In this document: positions 46,779 through 55,699 of the stretch, in pieces
Numbering within the stretch: the first letter of the stretch is position 1
Layout of the letters: each line of letters begins with the position of its first letter
From: Lentisphaerae bacterium GWF2_49_21
GTDB taxonomy: Bacteria > Verrucomicrobiota > Lentisphaeria > Victivallales > GWF2-50-93
DNA length: 64,000 bases
Assembly: GCA_001804805.1 (NCBI GenBank)
Contig: MHBH01000080.1
Coordinates: 1-64,000 of the forward strand
Direction of reading: 5' to 3'
Position numbers and translations under genes: made by a program
The notes under the pieces: model-generated
Databases searched by the model: none
Told to the model about the DNA's origin: nothing
What the model saw: only the letters and a program-made list of their open reading frames with translations

Positions 46779-47780
46779 TCATTTCCCATGCGGAACTTTC
46801 GGCTGCTCGGGATCAGCTGTCGTGATGCTGAAATCATGGCCCTTGTGCGCTTCTGGTGAAACCGGCAGGTCGGTTATGATCAACGTCGTGCCCGATGTAA
46901 TGATACCACGCGCATTCTCAACAAACTTCGGGGGGATCTTGGTGATCTCCGACAAAGCCTTCACGTCCAGATTCTCTCCACCGCCGATATTGGTTACAGA
47001 CAGCCAGTCGCGCTTCCCGTCAGAATCCACGCTGTCAAGTGCAGAATAGACATGGCTGCCTGAAATTGCGACCTTCTTGTCCAGGTTGAATGCGGTACGC
47101 CCGATCTGGACGCCGTTGCGGAACACATAGAGAACCGAGTCTGACATGCTGAAGATGATGGACACCGCTCCTTCTGCGGATTTCTCCGGCTGCCACTCGA
47201 AACCGGCGGCCGGCAGTTTCTCCAGAGGCGCGTCACCGATCTTGCCGCTGAGCAGCAGTCCGGGGCTTGCCGTCTTGCCAGGCGCATACTTCTGGTCCGT
47301 GACAATGACAGTCGAGCTGTTTTTCGTCACCGAATACAGTTTCTCGGCGAATTCCTCCGACAACCGCACGCAGCCGTGCGAGGCGGGATATCCGGGAAGC
47401 TTGCCAGCATGCAACGCGATGCCGTCCCAGGTGAGCAGCTGCATGTACGGCATCTTCGCCCCCTTGTAAATCGTGGACTCGTGGTCGACCTCCTTCTGGA
47501 GGATCGTGTATATCCCTGCCGGCGTTTAATTCTCCTTGCCGGAGCTGACGGTAGACCGCCCGATGCGGACACCGTTGCGGTAGACGTAGATCTCCTGTGA
47601 CGGCAAACTCACGATGACGACGACCGGCCCCTTGGGCGACACTTCCGGGATCCAGACGTATTCGCCCGGCTTCAGTTCCTTGGGCAACGGTTCGATCTCG
47701 CTGCCCCTGGTAAAGTTATTCTGGGCTAAAGTCGGATAGAAAATCGCAAAGAATACCAATGTAACAAATATAAATTTCAT
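46779..47780 (-). pseudogene. L,D-transpeptidase interrupted by an in-frame stop
   Basis: One continuous frame encodes a signal peptide (MKFIFVTLVFFAIFYPTLAQ) and a YkuD domain, but codon 85 is TAA (47526-47528). Before it: SLPSQEIYVYRNGVRIGRSTVSSGKEN. After it, without frame change: TPAGIYTILQKEVDHE and SHGCVRLS, with catalytic Cys at codon 137. YkuD domains normally read STGK..TPxGxFxI across this point, so only one residue is lost. A second strand-turn motif SVLYVFRNGVQIGRT follows near codon 235, suggesting an internal duplication. The downstream part could start at an internal ATG (47453) but would lack export. Readthrough or a recent nonsense mutation are the two readings. No strong ribosome site is seen. 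Confidence 0.75.
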
Positions 47781-47939
47781 GGCTGCTAAAGATAATATGG
47801 GGAGATTGGAAGTCAAGATGGGTCAGCAGCCGTCGGCCTGCGGTTGACTTATCCTCCGTGGTGAAATATCCGACTCCTCCTGCCGCGACGTGACATGCAG
47901 TCATCTTGTATTCCTGTCGTTTCATGATTACTTTCCATC

Positions 47940-50402
47940 ATGACGAAAACTAAAATTATTATCATCGGCTGTCTTTCGATTCTTTTGCTGGTGATGACAT
48001 TGCTGGCCGCAATAGGCGTGGCATTGGTGCTGTACCTGTCAAGGAATGGTGATGTTGCGAATTCCGCAGCGCCTCCCGGCGCGGTGACCGGCAGGATGGA
48101 AACTGGCGCGAGTGTCAGCCTTCTTTCCGCAACCGTCAAGCCCTCCGGAGGCATCATCGAACTGCACAAGAAAGGCAGTCCGCTGGACGGATTCATCGTG
48201 GACGTCCCGGAGGGATCCTATCCGGACGCTCGCAGTTTCCGCATGTCGTATGCAGCAATTACCAAGAATACTTTCGGCCCCAATTTCAAGGATCTCTCTC
48301 CACTCATCACGATCGACAATGGCGGCAGTTCCGCCCGGCACTACATGAAAGTGACAATCCCGGTCAAAGTCCCGGCCGGAAAGTTCGCCATGGGATTTCT
48401 CTATAACCGCAAGAATGGAACACTGGACGCCCTTCCCATGTTCAAGAGGACGGAAAGTTCGGTCACGGTGGCGACCAGGCATTTCAGCGACGTGGTCGTC
48501 TTGTCGGTCGATGAATCCGAATTGTCCAAGGAATTCAAAACCGAATATAAAATGGAACAGGACAACTGGTCCTTTCCGAACTATGGCACGTATTACCAGT
48601 CCACCGGCCTGTGCAATGGCATGAGCCTGACCTCAGTCTGGTATTTCCTGCACCGGAAGAGTATTGAAGATCCCTCATTGTACAGCCGGTACGACAACAA
48701 CGGGCGCAACGACAAGACAATTGAGCGCTGGGAGGATGATTCCCTGGGATACCGCTTTGCCTCCATAATGCAGTTCTACGCCAAGGCGGAGATTTCCACG
48801 GACTCCAGCGAACTGTCCAGAAGCGACATCCAACTGCGGGACGAGATCTCCTTTGCCCTGCGGACAGGCAAGCCGCAGGTGCTGGGGCTGACACATCCTT
48901 CCGGTGCATGCCACGCCATTGTCGCATATGGCGTGACGCCCGAAGGGAACATCATGGTCGCCGACCCGAACCGGCCGACCGATCACGAAGCGGTACTGAA
49001 GTATCAGGACGAAAAAATGGTGGTCTACAATGCCGGACTGGGCGCGGGGTCGCCTCCGATTCCCTTCGACCGGGCCTCACTCGTGGGCAACCAGGACAAG
49101 AACTGGGAGACGATCGCCGATGAGTATGAAAAGGTCAAAGACGGCTCCATCGGCAAGCATGTCTTCCCAGATTACAGTCTGGTGTACAAGGACGAAACCG
49201 GGAAAAAGAAACCGCTTGTGGACGGGACGATCATCGGCGATCAGAAACTCTGGGTGGATTCCCCCTGCGAGGATAAGAATGTAAAAGTATTCCTGAAACC
49301 TTACGCCGGAACTGACCTGCTCGACTGGGACAAGGACGGCTGCATATCGCTGAAACCGGGATTGAACGAGATCGGTTTCCTGATCCTGGGCCTGACGGAC
49401 GTGATGGATGATAACAGCAACAAGGTCAAGATGCCGATCGACTTTGTCTACAGGAAAATCATTGTCTCTCCTGTGAAGATCGATCCGTCCGCACCGACCT
49501 TGGACGTGGGGCAGGAGCAATCTTTCCAGGTGCTTATGAATCCTCCTCCCGCCAATGCCAAGTTTGAATGGACGGTAAATGGCAAGCCTGTTCCGGACTT
49601 CAACAACCCATACAAGACCAAGTTTGACAAGGAAGGCACCTACGAACTTGTCGTGAAGGTGTCCGACGCCAATGGAAAAGAATTCGGTTCGGCAAAGTCC
49701 ACTGTCAAAGTCGTTCCCAGGGAAGGCGGCTGGGTGCTGGTCGGAAAACCGAGACTGGTGAAAAGCCAGCCTCCTGTTTCCGGACTGACATTTTCCACGA
49801 ACAGCGCAACCTACAAGAAAAAAAGCATTCAAGAGCGGTTTGTACGCACGGGGACTAGCTATGGCGCCCCCAAAGTGAAGCAAAATTTTACGGCCATTCG
49901 CGAGGTTAAATTTACCTTCACCGCACCTCCTCAGCGAATGAAACCGGGCGATATCATTCCCTTTGCGAACAGCGTCAATGCGTCCACATCGTATCCGGAC
50001 TCGCCTGAAAAAGATCGCAATGAGTGCCTGAAGGCGACGTCGGAGTATGCATGCGACCAGGAACTGCATATATGCGTGGCGAACAGCTATAACGCAGATG
50101 ACGACAAGAATATCGGCTCGCTGGCTTTTCCATTCATCAAGCTGGACAGTGGTGGCTCGAAGGGGAGCACGCAAAAGAAGAGCTTCAATTTCAAGGTTCC
50201 GGAATGCGGGAAGCCAAGAAAAAAGTCGAATGAGGAGATCAATAAGGAGATCTTCGGGGAAAGGAAGGGCGACCCGGTGTACAATCCTCTGGATTTTGGA
50301 TTCAACAAAAAAATCCATCTGGTCTATCATTTTTTCGGAAGGAAAGACGGCGGGGAATACATGATCGCGACCTATGAATATCAGGGCCCGGGGGCACCCT
50401 GA
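47940..50402 (+). CDS. Membrane-anchored C39-like peptidase-fold protein with PKD domain
   Basis: This 820-residue protein has one N-terminal membrane anchor (about 5-33). A beta domain follows (about 60-195), then a papain/C39-like region. Cys225 in GLCNGMS, His325 in ACHAIVAYG and Asp/Asn near 343-345 in VADPNRP make a plausible catalytic triad. Residues about 520-610 form a PKD/Ig-like domain (FEWTVNGKPVP, YELVVKVSDANGKEFGSAKSTVKV). The C-terminal part is beta-rich and unassigned. The family of such proteins is poorly known; a protease or bacteriocin-processing-like role outside the cell is a guess. No clear ribosome site precedes the ATG. Confidence 0.65.
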   Translation: MTKTKIIIIGCLSILLLVMTLLAAIGVALVLYLSRNGDVANSAAPPGAVTGRMETGASVSLLSATVKPSGGIIELHKKGSPLDGFIVDVPEGSYPDARSFRMSYAAITKNTFGPNFKDLSPLITIDNGGSSARHYMKVTIPVKVPAGKFAMGFLYNRKNGTLDALPMFKRTESSVTVATRHFSDVVVLSVDESELSKEFKTEYKMEQDNWSFPNYGTYYQSTGLCNGMSLTSVWYFLHRKSIEDPSLYSRYDNNGRNDKTIERWEDDSLGYRFASIMQFYAKAEISTDSSELSRSDIQLRDEISFALRTGKPQVLGLTHPSGACHAIVAYGVTPEGNIMVADPNRPTDHEAVLKYQDEKMVVYNAGLGAGSPPIPFDRASLVGNQDKNWETIADEYEKVKDGSIGKHVFPDYSLVYKDETGKKKPLVDGTIIGDQKLWVDSPCEDKNVKVFLKPYAGTDLLDWDKDGCISLKPGLNEIGFLILGLTDVMDDNSNKVKMPIDFVYRKIIVSPVKIDPSAPTLDVGQEQSFQVLMNPPPANAKFEWTVNGKPVPDFNNPYKTKFDKEGTYELVVKVSDANGKEFGSAKSTVKVVPREGGWVLVGKPRLVKSQPPVSGLTFSTNSATYKKKSIQERFVRTGTSYGAPKVKQNFTAIREVKFTFTAPPQRMKPGDIIPFANSVNASTSYPDSPEKDRNECLKATSEYACDQELHICVANSYNADDDKNIGSLAFPFIKLDSGGSKGSTQKKSFNFKVPECGKPRKKSNEEINKEIFGERKGDPVYNPLDFGFNKKIHLVYHFFGRKDGGEYMIATYEYQGPGAP

Positions 50403-50475
50403 TTTTTTACCTGAGCTGAACAGGAGCATGAAATGAGAAAACGATATCACTGCTAATAATGCTCGTCGTCCGCCC

Positions 50476-51378
50476 CTACTTCACGGCTTCCGTCGTCAAT
50501 CCGATGGTCACGCTGCTGCCCTGGATCTTCTTCTCGAGGTTTCCGCGGAGCTTGTCGATGACCTTCTGGACTTCGGCGACCGTCTTTTCAGGACTGAACT
50601 CCAGGAATATCTCGATATAGACCTTGCTGCCGGAACGCCTCGACCGTATCCCGTGGACCTGCTGGTAGTCATCGAAGAATCCGACCAGCTCCTGCAGGAT
50701 TAGGATCTGGCGCTCCTCTTCAAGCGTCCTGTCGAGAAGGTCGTAGATGGAGCTGGAGAATATCCCCAGTATTGCGGACAGGATCGAGAACGCTATTATC
50801 ATTGAAGCGGCAGGATCTATGTACACCGACCAGCTGTATTTCTTCAGCAGCAGGCTGAGTGCAAGGGAGATCAGGATGAAGAGATTCCCGATGAAGCGGG
50901 TCAGGAAGAGCCGGGTCTGCGAATCCATCAGCGGAGACGAGGAAGACTTCGCGAGCTTCTTGTTCTTCACGTAGAGGGAGCCGTTTATCACTAGGTAGAG
51001 CGACTGGGCGCCTACGCTTATCCAGACACCGATTCCGGCGATATGTCCGGGATGGAATATGTTCCTGATCGCGTTCACCATGATTATGACGAACGAGACG
51101 AACATGACAAACCCGACGAAGATGCTCAGCATGTTCTCAAGCTTGCCCAGCCCATACTCAAAAGACTTGTCCCCCCTGTTTATCCGGCGCATCGCCATCC
51201 ATGAAAGGAAGATCGCGAGAAGCTCTATTGAAGTCTTGAGGAAGTCCGCAAGGAGGACGCTGGAATTGGCCATGATGAACGCGACGGATGTGATGATCGC
51301 GTCAAGGAGGCCAGCTATAAACAATCCTTTTAACGCCGCTTCCTTGGATTTACTGTCTGTCTCTGGTAATTCTGACAT
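50476..51378 (-). CDS. CDF-like cation efflux family protein lacking usual metal ligands
   Basis: This 300-residue protein has six membrane segments and a C-terminal cytosolic ferredoxin-like domain (VYIEIFLEFSPEKTVAEVQKVIDKLRGNLEKKI), the cation diffusion facilitator fold. The usual TM2 motif with ADxxHxxxD reads ADFLKTSIE: one Asp stays, His is Lys and the last Asp is Glu. In TM5 the usual HxxxD reads as TRLFLTRF. The motif YGLGKLE replaces YGxxRxE. It may move another ion or act as a sensor. Its ATG overlaps the STAS gene stop (TGATG), indicating coupled expression. Confidence 0.75.
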   Translation of the reverse strand: MSELPETDSKSKEAALKGLFIAGLLDAIITSVAFIMANSSVLLADFLKTSIELLAIFLSWMAMRRINRGDKSFEYGLGKLENMLSIFVGFVMFVSFVIIMVNAIRNIFHPGHIAGIGVWISVGAQSLYLVINGSLYVKNKKLAKSSSSPLMDSQTRLFLTRFIGNLFILISLALSLLLKKYSWSVYIDPAASMIIAFSILSAILGIFSSSIYDLLDRTLEEERQILILQELVGFFDDYQQVHGIRSRRSGSKVYIEIFLEFSPEKTVAEVQKVIDKLRGNLEKKIQGSSVTIGLTTEAVK

Positions 51379-51752
51379 CAGGATTTCGCTTTATGCTTTT
51401 TCACTCGCTCCACTGCCTCCTCGTGGGTTCCGGCAACGTCGAGTATCGAAAGGAAGTTGCTGATCTCAAAGACCTTCCTGACATTTTCCCCGAGGGCACA
51501 GAAGACGATCCTGGTATTCTTGTTCTTGCTTTTCTTGAGGGCGACAAGCAGGACTCTCAGTCCGGCGCTGCTTATATATATCAGTTCACTGAAATTGGCC
51601 ACGATCCTGTCGCCCTTTTCTATGACTTCGGACATCTTGGCTTCCGCCGCCGGAGATGAGACAGAATCAAAGTGCCCCTTGAAATGGACAATATGGATCC
51701 CGTCCTCCTCATTGTGCTGGTGCTGTATTTCAAAATGCTCTTTCTTGCTCAT
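51378..51752 (-). CDS. STAS-domain anti-anti-sigma-type protein
   Basis: This 124-residue protein is a single STAS domain: IHIVHFKGHFDSVSS, then IVANFSELIYISSAGLRVLLVAL. The Ser in YISSAGLRVL is the phosphorylation site in SpoIIAA-like proteins. A final VRKVFEISNFLSILDVAGTHEEAVERV completes the fold. Such proteins switch partner anti-sigma kinases or transporters. No kinase lies beside it. It is coupled directly to the CDF-like gene, which suggests that the STAS protein might regulate that transporter; this is inference. Confidence 0.82.
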   Translation of the reverse strand: MSKKEHFEIQHQHNEEDGIHIVHFKGHFDSVSSPAAEAKMSEVIEKGDRIVANFSELIYISSAGLRVLLVALKKSKNKNTRIVFCALGENVRKVFEISNFLSILDVAGTHEEAVERVKKHKAKS

Positions 51753-51967
51753 TCGTACCCCTGGATTACGTTGATGCTGGTTTAATCAGACGTATTTTCA
51801 GTTCTCAATAATACCCCGAACTTGTTTATTTTCAACAAGGCCTGTGGATTCGACAAACCCGCCTCGCAACGGCAAATCTCCCGCCCAATTGTAACCTTCA
51901 GGAAGCAAATACCGTATAAAAGGGTATGTTAAGGCATCCGATAAATACTCTATAAAAGGAAATATAT

Positions 51968-52891
51968 ATGAAAATCAAGACACTCCTGATCGCGGCAGCC
52001 GTCACCATCACCACTCTTATCTCCAGCCAGGCCGAAGAGCCGGCTAAAAAGAAACTCGCGCAGAGCATCCCGGAAGAAGTCATGTTCAGCGTCCGGCTGG
52101 ATCTTAACGCCGCCCGGAAGGAAAAAGAGACGAAGACAATCCTTGACGCCGCTGAAAAACAGTTCAATGACAAGCTCGAGAAGATCGGAGAGTTCAGCGG
52201 ACTGGACCTTGGTGACATCACCTGCGTGTGGATCAATGTCGTAAAGGACAAGGAAGTGCTCATCATCCTCGAAGGCAATTTTGATACTGAAGACATCATG
52301 AATTCCCCGGTCGTGGCCAATTCGAGGAAATTACCGAGGCTCGGAACCCTTACGACCATCGAAATGAAGGATGAACAGAAAAATGAACTGAACCAGGGCG
52401 TCCTCATCAATGAAAACATCGTCGCCTTCGGACGACCGGAGCTAGTCGACAAGTTCATCAGCAAATACGTCGACGGAAAAACCGGATGGGACAAGGACGG
52501 ACTCGCTGTCATGGACAGGCTTGCCGCCTCCAATGCCATGCTCAACCTCTCTTTAATGAAACTTCCTGAACAGGAGATCCAGCAGAAGCCGTTCCTGGCC
52601 AATCTTGTCAATGCCAGCCTGGAAATGAACATGGTGGAGAAGAAGATCAGCGCAACGGCAAAAGTCACCATGCAGGACGAAGCGAAGGCCAAAGCCCTCA
52701 AGGACCTGCTCAGCGGCCTGGTCGTGCTCGATATCACAAGCGAGATCAAGGTGGACCAGCCGGAAATCAAGAAGGCAATCATTGACGGACTGAAACTTGG
52801 CAATGAAGGCAGGACGGCCACACTGTCATCCAGCATGGACATCGAACTGCTGCGGAACCTGCTCAGGAAAAAAGGGCTGGAGCTGAACTAG
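51968..52891 (+). CDS. Exported protein of unknown function, 307 aa
   Basis: A signal peptide (MKIKTLLIAAAVTITTLISSQAEE) is followed by a soluble alpha/beta protein. The segments IPEEVMFSVRLDLNAAR, VLIILEGNFDTEDIM, ENIVAFGRPELVDKFI and NAMLNLSLMKLPEQ give a duplicated-looking pattern like DUF3352-type proteins, which is a weak comparison. AAAGGAAA lies 6 bases before the ATG. Upstream, GTATAAAAGG and CTATAAAAGG repeat at a spacing of about 38 bp. It is probably periplasmic; no catalytic motif is visible. Confidence 0.65.
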   Translation: MKIKTLLIAAAVTITTLISSQAEEPAKKKLAQSIPEEVMFSVRLDLNAARKEKETKTILDAAEKQFNDKLEKIGEFSGLDLGDITCVWINVVKDKEVLIILEGNFDTEDIMNSPVVANSRKLPRLGTLTTIEMKDEQKNELNQGVLINENIVAFGRPELVDKFISKYVDGKTGWDKDGLAVMDRLAASNAMLNLSLMKLPEQEIQQKPFLANLVNASLEMNMVEKKISATAKVTMQDEAKAKALKDLLSGLVVLDITSEIKVDQPEIKKAIIDGLKLGNEGRTATLSSSMDIELLRNLLRKKGLELN

Positions 52892-53245
52892 GAACTGTCG
52901 TCAGAAGACAGAAGAATGGGACGGGGAAGTAAACAGCTTGCCGCAGCGTAGTTTTTAACGAAGACGGGTAATCAGTAAAAGTGACTAGTAGAGGCCATTT
53001 CAAATTGCCTCTTTTGAATAATATTGGGCTCAATTAGTCGTTTTTTTAAGGAATAATTAATTTTCTCTGACTGTTGAATGAGTTCGTCTTTTCTTCCCTT
53101 CATCGGTTGGATATTCCTTGTCACGCATTGCGTGATAAATTGGATACTTGTCCTGCATGGCAGGATTGGATATTCAGTCTTTCCATTCGAGTTACCCACT
53201 CGATCTGAGAAAGAGCCTTATTTCCAAAAACGGGAAAAGGATCAG
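52892..53245. repeat. Intergenic region with palindromic element
   Basis: A 32-bp palindromic element lies at 52937-52968 (CTTGCCGCAGCGTAG to GAAGACGGG), within GTAAACAG/TAATCAGTAA low-complexity sequence. The frame of the next gene stays open to an ATG at 53078 with hydrophobic residues, but the ribosome site favours 53246. Confidence 0.5.
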
Positions 53246-53749
53246 ATGGTCGGAAAATATATCCTCATACAGTCAGCAATATGCGCCATCATCAACATGC
53301 TGGTCAATCCGGCTCTGGCATGGGCCGTAAACACCAGGATGGGATTTGTACCGCTCTGGGGGGACGGCTGCATCATGGTCGATACGACGATCACGTCCTT
53401 CATAATGCCCCTGGTGGTGTCGCTATTCACGGTGGCAGGAGTGCGCAGGTCCATCAAGACCGGACAGTTCGCGGGCGCAGGCGGATTTCCGCGTGCAGGA
53501 TTCCTGCTTTCCCGCATGCCCTTGAATGCCTGGGGACTTGGCTGCATGCTCGGATTGGCTTCAGTCATCATCGTTGTCCCTCTCTCCTATGGACTCTTCC
53601 GCCTCTCCGGAGTTTCCGGTCTGCCATTCATGGAATTTGCCCTGTTCAAGGTGTTATATACTGGACCGCTGGCGTTTCTGATCACTCGCTGGGTGATCAT
53701 CAGGCAGCTGGCTACGGAAAAATCAAACAAGGAGGATGCTGTAATATGA
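53246..53749 (+). CDS. Four-helix membrane protein, 167 aa
   Basis: The start at 53246 follows AAAAGGA. Four hydrophobic segments are visible (about 5-25, 43-63, 98-120, 135-155), with FPRAGFLLSRMPLNAWGLG between the second and third. The protein is not recognised. It overlaps the SDR gene by ATGA, so the two form an operon and may act together, for instance in handling a lipid-like substrate at the membrane; that is inference. Confidence 0.65.
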   Translation: MVGKYILIQSAICAIINMLVNPALAWAVNTRMGFVPLWGDGCIMVDTTITSFIMPLVVSLFTVAGVRRSIKTGQFAGAGGFPRAGFLLSRMPLNAWGLGCMLGLASVIIVVPLSYGLFRLSGVSGLPFMEFALFKVLYTGPLAFLITRWVIIRQLATEKSNKEDAVI

Positions 53750-54552
53750 AGGTGAAAGAGTATTTCAATGGAAAAGTATGCGTGGTTACCGGCGCGGCTT
53801 CAGGAATCGGTTTTTCCCTGGCGGAAGCCCTCCTGCAGGCCGGAGCAGTCGTATGCATGGCTGACAGGGACGCAAAAATGCTGCAGTCCTCGGTCGCCCG
53901 GCTTTCCGCCCATTCCGGACGCATCCGTTCCATGGTCGTCGATGTGACGAAACAGGAGCAGGTGAGGAAGATGGTTGAAGACACCGCCTCGTCCAATGGC
54001 CGGCTCAACGTATTGTTCAACAATGCCGGAATTCCCGGTTCGCTGCCGATCGGCGACGCGACCATTGAATTCTGGCAGCGTATCATAGACATCAACCTCT
54101 GGGGAGTCATATACGGAATCAATGCCGCCCTTCCGATCATGAGACGCCAGGGATCCGGACACATCGTCAACACCGCATCAATGGGCGGACTCCTGCCTCT
54201 GCCATACCAGGTTCCCTACTGCACCACCAAGGGAGCCGTGATATCCCTCAGTGAAAGCCTGAGGTATGAACTCCGTGATGAGAAGATCAATGTCTCGGTA
54301 GCGTGTCCCGGATATGTTGTCTCCCGCATTTACGGATCCGGAAAAATTCCCGAGGATGCCATTCCTGCGGAAGAGGCCGTCCGCATCATTCTTGAAGGGG
54401 TCGCAGATCTGGAAGGCATCATTGCGCTGCCAGAACCATCCAGGAAGCTATGGGGTGAATACAGGAGAAATCCCGAGGCTTTCGACATCTGGGTCCGGGA
54501 TCTGGCCAGACAGCGTCTAGCAAATCTGAAGTCACGCGGATCAATTGAATAG
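53746..54552 (+). CDS. Short-chain dehydrogenase/reductase
   Basis: This 268-residue classical SDR has TGAASGIG at about 14-21 for NAD(P) binding, NNAG near 88-91, a catalytic Ser in NTASMGG and the YxxxK pair in YCTTKGA. It also has the CPGYV motif after the active site. The acidic residue Asp in MADRD at the end of beta-2 suggests NAD rather than NADP, though this is not decisive. GGAGG lies 9 bases before the ATG, inside the upstream membrane-protein gene. The substrate is unknown. Confidence 0.88.
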   Translation: MKVKEYFNGKVCVVTGAASGIGFSLAEALLQAGAVVCMADRDAKMLQSSVARLSAHSGRIRSMVVDVTKQEQVRKMVEDTASSNGRLNVLFNNAGIPGSLPIGDATIEFWQRIIDINLWGVIYGINAALPIMRRQGSGHIVNTASMGGLLPLPYQVPYCTTKGAVISLSESLRYELRDEKINVSVACPGYVVSRIYGSGKIPEDAIPAEEAVRIILEGVADLEGIIALPEPSRKLWGEYRRNPEAFDIWVRDLARQRLANLKSRGSIE

Positions 54553-55249
54553 CATCACATATGAAAAATAAAACTTTCTTGAATGAAGGCCGGCACCATG
54601 CCAATGCCGTTAACTTAAGTGTAACATTTTAATAATATGAGAGTTAGATTGTTTTTCCTCTTTACGCATGGAATGCGTTAGGTAATAAAGCCTATGGTTT
54701 CAACCATAGGTATTGAATCCCAAAATTTGTTTTGCCCTGAAGGGGCAGAGTATATTCCGTCCCTACAGGACGAATCATCTTTTATACGAAACCTGTGGCT
54801 GAAGCCACAGGCTATATTACTCAATCCCTTCAGGATTCGTCATCAGAATATCAACGCATTCGAGGAATATTCCAGGGCCGTCGCGGACATCTTCGTCAAG
54901 GACGCCAAGTCGCAGAAGCTCCCGATCGCTAAATGCTTCAAATAAGATATTCGGCCACAGACTTTCACTGGCTAACCGGCCACAGACAACTCGGATATTT
55001 CACCACGAAGGGCACGAAGTCCACCAAGGGGAGTAATGCAAACATATTTTACAGAATTAAACTTCGTGAGCTTCGTGCCCTCTGTAGTGAAAAACTCCTG
55101 ATTTGATGTATTGTTTGAAAATTTTAATCACTGTGCAAAGGGGATCTTATGATATCTGGAAAAGTTGTCCGTTGTTTTGGGAAAGATTTGTTTCATTGGA
55201 TGCATTAGTTGCGTTGATTTCATCAAGTACTGTCTTCTGCAAGCTTCCA
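54553..55249. repeat. Repeat region with possible gene remnant
   Basis: CCTATGGTTTCAACCATAGG (near 54691-54710) and a GGGGCAGAGTATATTCCGTCC unit (about 54738) are copies of repeats seen at 22165-22245 and 36320-36400. The stretch 54847-54945 encodes INAFEEYSRAVADIFV and ends LPIAKCFK in a codon-biased frame, resembling the end of an unidentified protein. A GGCACGAAGT inverted pair lies near 55010-55085. Confidence 0.45.
54847..54945 (+). pseudogene. Possible C-terminal gene remnant
   Basis: About 32 codons reading NINAFEEYSRAVADIFVKD and ending with KCFK have GC-rich third positions like the real genes and stand out from the repeats that precede them. The parent protein is not recognised. 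The frame upstream is made of the CCTATGG-type repeats, so the fragment has been cut off by repeat sequence. Chance cannot be excluded. Confidence 0.3.
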
Positions 55250-55286
55250 CAGAAATAAAAAAGGAGCCGTTTTTAGACGGCTCCTT
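55250..55286 (-). terminator. Rho-independent terminator of SWIB gene 1
   Basis: AAGGAGCCGT (55261-55270) and ACGGCTCCTT (55277-55286) form a 10-bp stem. On the minus strand it runs into TTTTTTATTT (55260-55251). It lies 21 bp beyond the SWIB stop and has a sister at 58835-58868. Confidence 0.85.
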
Positions 55287-55307
55287 AATGAAAATTGTTC
55301 CCCGGCC

Positions 55308-55553
55308 TTACGAAAGGTGCTTGCTTACAAGCTTGGTCATGTCGAACATCGATACCTGATCCTTCTTGAAGATCGGCTTGAGCTTGTCATCGGCGTTGAT
55401 CATGCGCTTGTTGTTCTTGTCCTGGAGGTCGTTCTTCTTGATGTAGGCCCAGAGCTTCCTTGTGACTTCCGTCCTTGGAAGCGGATTTGGACCCACGATC
55501 GCCGCCAGAGTTTCACTGGGTTTCACTGGTGTCATGAACTTCGAATTCGCCAT
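55308..55553 (-). CDS. SWIB/MDM2-domain protein, 81 aa
   Basis: The protein is a lone SWIB domain. Residues LAAIVGPNPLPRTEVTRKLWAYIKKNDLQD are the family hallmark, followed by the NKRMINADDKLKPIF segment and a DQVSMFDMTKLVSKHLS tail. Bacterial SWIB proteins occur in chlamydiae and relatives, sometimes fused to topoisomerase I, and may bind DNA or proteins. AGGAGG precedes the ATG. A paralogue at 58889-59062 lacks 24 residues of the middle. Confidence 0.88.
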   Translation of the reverse strand: MANSKFMTPVKPSETLAAIVGPNPLPRTEVTRKLWAYIKKNDLQDKNNKRMINADDKLKPIFKKDQVSMFDMTKLVSKHLS

Positions 55554-55699
55554 TCTTTCCTCCTATTGTTTTAGGGGACATCCATGTTCCCCTGATTTTA
55601 AACTGCCTCAAAAATAGCAGGGCGGTGTAAAAATGCAAAGATGGAGTCTTTCAAAGGATGTGTATATTCAAATTCCAAGTTTCCAGTATCGAGCAGCAA

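Noticed and set aside
49077-50450. A 457-codon open frame antisense to the membrane-anchored C39-like gene
   Set aside because: Low-complexity, hydrophobic-poor translation with no motif; the plus-strand frame has a signal anchor, catalytic motif and PKD domain.
53078-53245. Longer start for the four-helix membrane protein
   Set aside because: The extension is open and hydrophobic, but has no ribosome site, whereas ATG 53246 follows AAAAGGA at normal spacing.
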